DNA of 10,243 nt. It comes from a bacterium. Lineage in GTDB: Bacteria > Margulisbacteria > Marinamargulisbacteria > SXXA01. Below are positions 6,563 to 10,243 of the stretch, one piece after another. The DNA lies in NCBI GenBank assembly GCA_947502965.1, contig CANNCG010000037.1, forward strand, positions 1-10,243, given 5' to 3'. Below the pieces are notes generated by a model, which saw nothing but the letters and a program-made list of their open reading frames with translations, ran no database searches and had not been told where the DNA came from. The number at the start of each line of letters is the position of its first letter. The stretch's first letter is position 1. The position numbers and the translations under genes were made by a program.

Positions 6563-6575
6563 ATGATAGTATCAT
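6563..6575. promoter_or_regulatory. Palindromic bidirectional extended -10 promoter element
   Basis: ATGATAGTATCAT is a perfect 6-base inverted repeat around a central G. On the + strand it contains TGATAGTAT and on the - strand TGATACTAT; both fit the extended -10 pattern TG-n-TAnnnT. It is centred in the 32-base gap between the divergent propeller and SH3-like genes. Good -35 boxes are absent on both sides, as is common for extended -10 promoters. The + strand box ends 10 bases before the ATG at 6583, giving an almost leaderless message. Confidence 0.5.
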
Positions 6576-6582
6576 CAGCAAT

Positions 6583-7386
6583 ATGCTGAATTTCTCCAAA
6601 AAAACAAAACGGATAGCGCTAATAGTGCTTTTTGGGTTTCTTGTTATCGTATTGCCTGGACGATGGGTGTTGCCCAAAATGCCTGTTCTGGGTATCCACT
6701 TTACATCATTTTATAAATACATGGATGGTTTTTCGTTTTTCGGAAATAAAACTTGGCGAGACAGTGGCCAAGCGATGTATTTTCCAGAGGGCAAACAGAC
6801 GTATCCAACAGACGCTATTAATGCCCATTTTACAGAAAAAAAACAACACTTTGTCTTGGTTTCTGATGCGGTGAAACTTTACGCTTCGCCTACTGAAAAT
6901 GCCGCAGAAACAGGGGCTTTGAAAGCGGGAAGCCGCGTAAAAGCGACCTATAGATTGGACGGGGATGTGTGGGCTTTTCTCATCGATCCTGAAACCTCGA
7001 AACCCTTGGGATGGTGTTTGGACCGATTTGTGGGATATCAGGATCGGTTTTCCCCTGTTACGTCTTGGAATTTGCCTTATTTGGGGATGTGTATTGGCGA
7101 ATATTGTGCAGAATTCACGGTTTCAGATACGGGTGCTTTTGCGATTTCGTGGGAAGCCATAGGTCAAGGTTTGCAGCTTTCCGGGTCTGGACAAGGGCAG
7201 CTTTACGAATACAGGGGATTGGTATGGGTGAAACAGGCCAATCCGGCCAATTCTGACGAACTCTTGATGCGTACGCCGGAGGGTGGTGTGGTACACGAGT
7301 TGCGTCGACAAAAAGAGCCCATCCATCTTTTCAAAGACAAGTCCGTCCCACTTCGTAAAACAAAGAAATCTGTTTTTAGTTTTTAA
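6583..7386 (+). CDS. Membrane-anchored protein with bacterial SH3-like domain
   Basis: I do not recognise a named family. The 267-residue product starts with a basic N-terminus (KKTKR, 6-10) and one hydrophobic segment (about 11-25), consistent with a signal anchor or uncleaved signal. Residues about 91-150 (VLVSDAVKLYASPTENAAET, then GALKAGSRVKA, then a W-A-F-L strand and GWCLDRFV) match the pattern of bacterial SH3 (SH3b) domains, which often bind peptidoglycan outside the membrane. The C-terminal 115 residues are strand-rich and end in a basic KTKKSVFSF tail. Cys 170 and Cys 175 lie close together and might form a disulfide. The ATG at 6583 lacks a ribosome site and lies 10 bases from a probable -10 box; an upstream GTG at 6538 is less likely. 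It precedes eno by 33 bases and probably shares its transcript. Confidence 0.7.
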   Translation: MLNFSKKTKRIALIVLFGFLVIVLPGRWVLPKMPVLGIHFTSFYKYMDGFSFFGNKTWRDSGQAMYFPEGKQTYPTDAINAHFTEKKQHFVLVSDAVKLYASPTENAAETGALKAGSRVKATYRLDGDVWAFLIDPETSKPLGWCLDRFVGYQDRFSPVTSWNLPYLGMCIGEYCAEFTVSDTGAFAISWEAIGQGLQLSGSGQGQLYEYRGLVWVKQANPANSDELLMRTPEGGVVHELRRQKEPIHLFKDKSVPLRKTKKSVFSF

Positions 7387-7419
7387 GTCATTCCGTTTGG
7401 AATTTGTGAGGAGAGTCAC

Positions 7420-8706
7420 GTGTCACGTATTGAAGAAATTATAGCCAGGGAAGTTTTAGACTCTCGTGGCAATCCTACCATAGAGGTAGATGTGATGACC
7501 GAGGGTGGGGTTGTTGGGACTGCCATTGTGCCTTCTGGCGCGTCAACGGGATCCCGAGAAGCCATTGAAATCCGAGATGGTGACATGTCCCGTTATTTGG
7601 GGAAGGGAGTCTTGAAAGCGGTGAGTGCGGTTAATGAAACCATCACCCCGCATCTTGTGGGAACCTCGGTTTATGACCAAATGGGGATTGATGCCCTGTT
7701 AATTGCCTTGGACGCAACGGCCAACAAATCAAAATTGGGCGCCAATGCCACCTTGGGGGTGTCAATGGCGGTGGCGCGCTCGGCAGCTTTGGATGCGGGG
7801 TTACCCTTGTTTGCTTATTTAGGGGGGCCTTTTGCGCATACCTTGCCAGTGCCGATGATGAATATTTTGAACGGGGGCCAACACGCAGACAACAACGTGG
7901 ATATTCAAGAATTTATGGTCATGCCTGTGGGGGCGGCTTCTTTTTCTGAAGGCTTGCGTATGGGGGCTGAGATTTTTCACACGCTGAAACAGGTGCTCAA
8001 AAAGCGTGGCTTGAGTACTTCGGTCGGCGACGAAGGCGGTTTCGCACCTTCTCTCGAGAGCAATGAAGTGGCTTTGGAACTGATTATGGAAGCCATTGTG
8101 AAGGCCGGGTATAAGCCCTTTGACGATGTACGCTTGGCTTTGGACGTTGCGTCGACAGAGTTCTTGAAAGACGGGGCCTATCATTGGGAAGGAGAAGGGG
8201 TTATCCGTAGTACGTCCGATATGATTGACTATTATGTGGGGCTCTGTGAAAAATACCCTATTATTTCTATTGAGGACGGCTTAGCCGAAGGGGATTGGGC
8301 GGGTTGGGCAAGTCTGACGCAGGCCTTGGGCAAGAAAGTGCAGCTGGTCGGCGACGATCTGTTTGTGACCAATACCCGTATTTTGAAAGAAGGCATTCAG
8401 AAAAAAGTAGGCAATTCTATTCTGATTAAAGTCAACCAGATTGGCACGGTGACAGAAACGTTGGCGGCCATTGAGATGGCCAAGCGCGCAGGGTATACGG
8501 CGGTGATTTCGCACCGTTCAGGGGAAAGTGAAGATACCTTTATCTCAGATTTGGCCGTGGCAACCAACGCGGGTCAGATCAAAACCGGGTCGTTGTGTCG
8601 GACAGACCGTGTGGCAAAGTACAACCAATTGCTTCGTATCGAAGAAATTCTGGATCAGTCTGCGGCCTATCCTGGACTAGAGGCGTTTTATAACCTTGGG
8701 TTATAG
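7420..8706 (+). CDS. eno: Enolase (phosphopyruvate hydratase)
   Basis: This full-length 428-residue enolase interconverts 2-phosphoglycerate and phosphoenolpyruvate in glycolysis. By family comparison the active-site residues are all present: Glu 164 in QEFM, Glu 205 in GDEGGF, the three magnesium ligands Asp 242, Glu 285 (SIEDGLAE) and Asp 312 (GDDLFVTN), Lys 337 (IKVNQIGT), His 365-Arg-Ser (AVISHRSGE) and Lys 388 (IKTGSLCR). The N-terminal SGASTG loop (39-44) that closes over substrate is intact. The start is GTG at 7420 with AGGAG (7409-7413) six bases upstream, opening MSRIEEIIAREVLDSRGNPT. The stop overlaps the following FtsB-like frame by 11 bases. A run of six G near 7822-7827 is in frame, unlike similar runs in the decayed gene downstream. 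Confidence 0.98.
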   Translation: MSRIEEIIAREVLDSRGNPTIEVDVMTEGGVVGTAIVPSGASTGSREAIEIRDGDMSRYLGKGVLKAVSAVNETITPHLVGTSVYDQMGIDALLIALDATANKSKLGANATLGVSMAVARSAALDAGLPLFAYLGGPFAHTLPVPMMNILNGGQHADNNVDIQEFMVMPVGAASFSEGLRMGAEIFHTLKQVLKKRGLSTSVGDEGGFAPSLESNEVALELIMEAIVKAGYKPFDDVRLALDVASTEFLKDGAYHWEGEGVIRSTSDMIDYYVGLCEKYPIISIEDGLAEGDWAGWASLTQALGKKVQLVGDDLFVTNTRILKEGIQKKVGNSILIKVNQIGTVTETLAAIEMAKRAGYTAVISHRSGESEDTFISDLAVATNAGQIKTGSLCRTDRVAKYNQLLRIEEILDQSAAYPGLEAFYNLGL

Positions 8707-9013
8707 GGGTCGTCGTATTCGGGGTCTTTCGTTGCGGCCGATCTGGCATATTCTAGGGATATCTGGAGCGGTTCTTTTTGTTTTGTATATTTGCGGGATT
8801 GGAATCAAAAGTGTTTTTAGATATAATGCGTTTCACCGAGAACATACCCAGCTCCGGCGTGATCTATGGTCCGTTTCAAAGCAAAATAACTATTACAAAG
8901 CACTCCTCTCTCGTCGCAATAACCCCGAATTTTGGGAACTTCACGCCAAGCAGCGTCTGGGCTATGTCAAAGCTGGAGAGCATGTGTATAAAGCAGTACA
9001 GGAAAAGGAATAA
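8696..9013 (+). CDS. FtsB/DivIC-family cell division protein
   Basis: This 105-residue bitopic membrane protein fits the septum-formation initiator family, whose members join FtsL and FtsQ/DivIB at the division site. A basic N-terminus is followed by one membrane segment (about 17-37), a short coiled-coil stretch (about 42-75, HREHTQLRRDLWSVSKQ) and the family's C-terminal signature, PEFWELHAKQRLGYVKAGEH (77-96), equivalent to the usual (Y)-x-E-x-x-A-R-x-x-L-G-x-x-x-x-G-E pattern. The start is uncertain: TTG at 8696 overlaps the end of eno by 11 bases and would rely on coupling, while TTG at 8732 is a later option that would remove 12 residues. It lies between eno and a YabR-like gene, a context seen for divIC-type genes elsewhere. 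Whether FtsB or DivIC is the better name depends on the host lineage. Confidence 0.85.
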   Translation: MGYRGRRIRGLSLRPIWHILGISGAVLFVLYICGIGIKSVFRYNAFHREHTQLRRDLWSVSKQNNYYKALLSRRNNPEFWELHAKQRLGYVKAGEHVYKAVQEKE

Positions 9014-9015
9014 GT

Positions 9016-9411
9016 ATGTCTGAAGAGTTGATTGGTCAGATTGTCGATGGGGAGATTACACATATAGCGGCGTTTGGCGCTTTTGTGAAAATGACCAATG
9101 GGGAAGAGGGCTTAGTCCATATTTCTGAAATTGCAAATGAATTTGTGACCGATATTACCAAATTTGTGTCGGTTGGAGATAAAGTCCGAGTCAAAATTAT
9201 GGCCCGAAATGCCAAGGGAAAGCTAGAGCTTTCGGTCAAGCGGACGGTGGAGGTGGTGGCCCCTGAGCCAACCCTTTTTATCAATAAGAAGACAAAAAAT
9301 GGGGCCTTTGAAGAACGTATGACCACTTTTTTGAAAAAATCAGAAGAAAAACAAATCGATATACGGCGCAATATGAAACACAAACAAGGGCTGGTCAAAA
9401 AGCGCAAGTGA
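9016..9411 (+). CDS. S1 RNA-binding domain protein, YabR/GSP13-like
   Basis: The 131-residue protein begins with one S1 domain (about 5-77): GQIVDGEITHIAAFGAFVKM, then EEGLVHISEI, VGDKVRVKIMARNAKGKLEL and SVKR. These strands form the OB fold that binds RNA. The tail (about 95-131) is charged and basic, with FEERMTTFLKKSEEKQIDIR and a K/R-rich end, like the tails of YabR and general stress protein 13. Such proteins associate with ribosomes or RNA; a precise role here is not known. The ATG at 9016 follows AAGGAA six bases upstream and lies two bases after the FtsB-like stop. Its TGA (9409-9411) overlaps a GTG at 9408 that probably starts the decayed propeller gene, so the genes were likely cotranscribed. 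Confidence 0.9.
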   Translation: MSEELIGQIVDGEITHIAAFGAFVKMTNGEEGLVHISEIANEFVTDITKFVSVGDKVRVKIMARNAKGKLELSVKRTVEVVAPEPTLFINKKTKNGAFEERMTTFLKKSEEKQIDIRRNMKHKQGLVKKRK

Positions 9412-9963
9412 GTTGGATTCGACACGGAAGACTGGCCCTCTTCTTTGTTTTGCTGGAGACTGGGGGGGACTGGGCCTGTGGTGGTTTCGGTTCCCTCCCA
9501 TACGCGGATAACCGCCTATGGGAGGGCCTTTTATCTTTTGACAGAGACGATGCTTTACAAACTGTCCCTCTTTGGTAAAACACGGTGGCAGTATCCGCGA
9601 TCGCCTGAAGAAACGGGCTTGTTTCTTGCCTTTGACATGGTCTACCTCTATGGCGATCATGGCCTGTCTCAGATTGAGGGCGAATTGGGCGTGAAACGCT
9701 GGCATCGGCTGTTTCCAGGGGTGACAAGGCTGGGGCATCACTACCCCTACCTCGTGGTCTATACGCCAACAGAAACACATTATGTGCATCCCTTACGGGT
9801 ATGCTGATGGCAAACGCAGGTGTGGATTTAGGTGAACGCACAGTCACGGAGAATAGGCTGACCAGTAAGCGTACCTGTTTGGAGAAAGGCGAGACAATGT
9901 GGCAGCTCAAGGGGGGCATGGGTGTCAGGACCTGCTGTTCCAATTTCCCGATGACCGTGTTTC
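9408..9963 (+). pseudogene. Signal-peptide beta-propeller-like gene, frameshifted three times and cut by IS66
   Basis: No single frame covers this stretch, but one protein can be followed by switching frames. It starts at GTG 9408, overlapping the S1 gene stop as GTGA, with a signal-like N-terminus SWIRHGRLALFFVLL. Removing one G from the run of seven at 9462-9468 leads into a second frame, with blade-like segments such as AYGRAFYLLTETMLYKLSLF, GKTRWQYPR and YLVVYTPTETHYVHP, ending at TGA 9805-9807. Adding one C to CCC at 9790-9792 continues as LTGMLMANAGVDLGE. Adding one G to the six at 9911-9916 continues as GHGCQDLLFQFPDDRV up to the IS66 end at 9964. The blade pattern (YLL-x-x-T then KTRW) resembles PQQ-type propellers, and the intact gene at 4877-6550 is a possible relative. 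Whether any product is made is unknown. Confidence 0.6.
9493..9526 (+). terminator. Strong terminator-like hairpin after the S1-domain gene
   Basis: CCCTCCCATACGCGG (9493-9507) pairs with CCGCCTATGGGAGGG (9512-9526) around an ATAA loop, with one C/C mismatch in 15 positions. CCTTTTATCTTTT follows, a suitable U-rich tail on the + strand. It lies 81 bases after the S1 gene stop and could end the SH3-eno-ftsB-S1 transcript. It also lies inside the decayed propeller gene, whose reading passes through it. Confidence 0.6.
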
Positions 9964-10243
9964 GTAAGCGCTCCAACAACCCCATACTAGGCAAAGGAAA
10001 AAGATCTCTAAATCAAGCTGTTGTTTGTAGCCAATTCCAAGGTAGCAAACTTTCGTAATCAGCAATTGAGGCGCAATAGGGAAGTCGCGTAAGCATGTCT
10101 GTGTAATACGCGATGGGATTCAGCCCATGAAGGCTAGCTGTCAAAATGAGGGAGAAATGAATACCAAGAGAATCGGCGCCTTGCTGGGTACAGGCAAATA
10201 AGAAGTTCTTGCGTGCCATGACAAAAGGTTTGATATCACGCTC
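9964..10243 (-). mobile_element. IS66-family insertion sequence (partial, right end)
   Basis: The element end is placed at 9964, where the inward sequence GTAAGCGCTCCAACAACCCC begins with the GTAAGCG typical of IS66-family termini. About 50 bases later the transposase gene ends (10013) and reads leftward from beyond the window. The 8 bases before the end, CGTGTTTC (9956-9963), would be the target duplication; the other copy is outside the window. Confidence 0.75.
10013..10243 (-). CDS. IS66-family transposase, C-terminal 76 residues (partial)
   Basis: The frame runs open from the window edge to a TGA at 10015-10013. The peptide matches the C-terminal part of IS66 transposases: ERDIKPFVMARKNFLFACTQ corresponds to the family's E-R-x-x-(R/K)-P-x-x-x-x-R-K-N-(W/F)-L-F-A block that includes the final catalytic Glu region. 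It is followed by the short IS66 C-terminal domain, SLILTASLHGLNPIAYYTDM, then LTRLP and the diagnostic LLPWNW near the end. An internal Met at 10219 is not the real start, because homology continues upstream to the edge. The protein acts on its own element ends, with two small accessory genes in many members; these are not visible here. The C-terminal end looks undamaged. It differs from the transposase fragment at the left edge. Confidence 0.9.
   Translation of the reverse strand, partial: ERDIKPFVMARKNFLFACTQQGADSLGIHFSLILTASLHGLNPIAYYTDMLTRLPYCASIADYESLLPWNWLQTTA

Noticed and set aside
9395..9994. A 199-codon open frame on the - strand across the propeller-like remnant
   Set aside because: It runs across the IS66 boundary at 9963/9964 and into the end of the S1 gene, has no recognisable domain, and is Ser/Pro/Arg-rich as expected of an antisense frame. 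The + strand reading explains the region better.
1..10243. Composite transposon formed by the two IS66 ends
   Set aside because: The two transposase ends belong to distinct elements, and the DNA between them is core housekeeping sequence, not typical cargo.

Overview
The window reads as a chromosomal segment of a bacterium, probably an uncultured or little-studied lineage. It carries nine housekeeping or envelope genes, bracketed at both edges by partial IS66-family insertion sequences. GC content looks close to half. I cannot assign a phylum. The order enolase, FtsB/DivIC-like protein, then a YabR-like S1-domain protein resembles arrangements known from Gram-positive bacteria, while a decayed fragment at the left edge looks like an outer-membrane beta-barrel and would favour a two-membrane cell.

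Layout. Positions 1-149 hold the 3' end of an IS66-like transposase (+) and its probable terminal end. Positions 150-733 hold the decayed end of a barrel-like gene, cut by that IS and frameshifted. A long symmetric hairpin at 693-729 separates it from a leftward block read from right to left: a secreted beta-propeller protein (6550-4877), ssb (4775-4383), metG (4149-2503) and an MsbA-type ABC exporter (2513-735). metG and the exporter overlap by 11 bases. The ssb-metG gap holds a terminator-like hairpin and a degenerate repeat array.

Rightward, a membrane-anchored SH3-like protein (6583-7386), eno (7420-8706), ftsB/divIC (8696-9013) and an S1-domain protein (9016-9411) form a tight run. The two blocks diverge from a gap of only about 32 bases, which holds a 13-base palindrome that reads as an extended -10 promoter element on both strands.

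After the S1 gene comes a second decayed gene (9408-9963), a signal-peptide-bearing beta-propeller-like protein. It is broken by three probable single-base homopolymer indels and then truncated by a second, inward-facing IS66 element whose end starts with GTAAGCG at 9964. Equally long G runs inside metG and eno are intact, so the frameshifts look like real decay or phase switching rather than sequencing error.

The intact genes cover tRNA charging (MetG), DNA metabolism (SSB), glycolysis and RNA turnover (enolase, S1 protein), cell division (FtsB-like) and the cell envelope (exporter, SH3-like and propeller proteins). I see no CRISPR array, tRNA, rRNA or convincing defence system. The most interesting signals are regulatory and structural: the divergent palindromic promoter, the hairpin family, the repeat array before metG, and the paired pseudogene/IS66 junctions.
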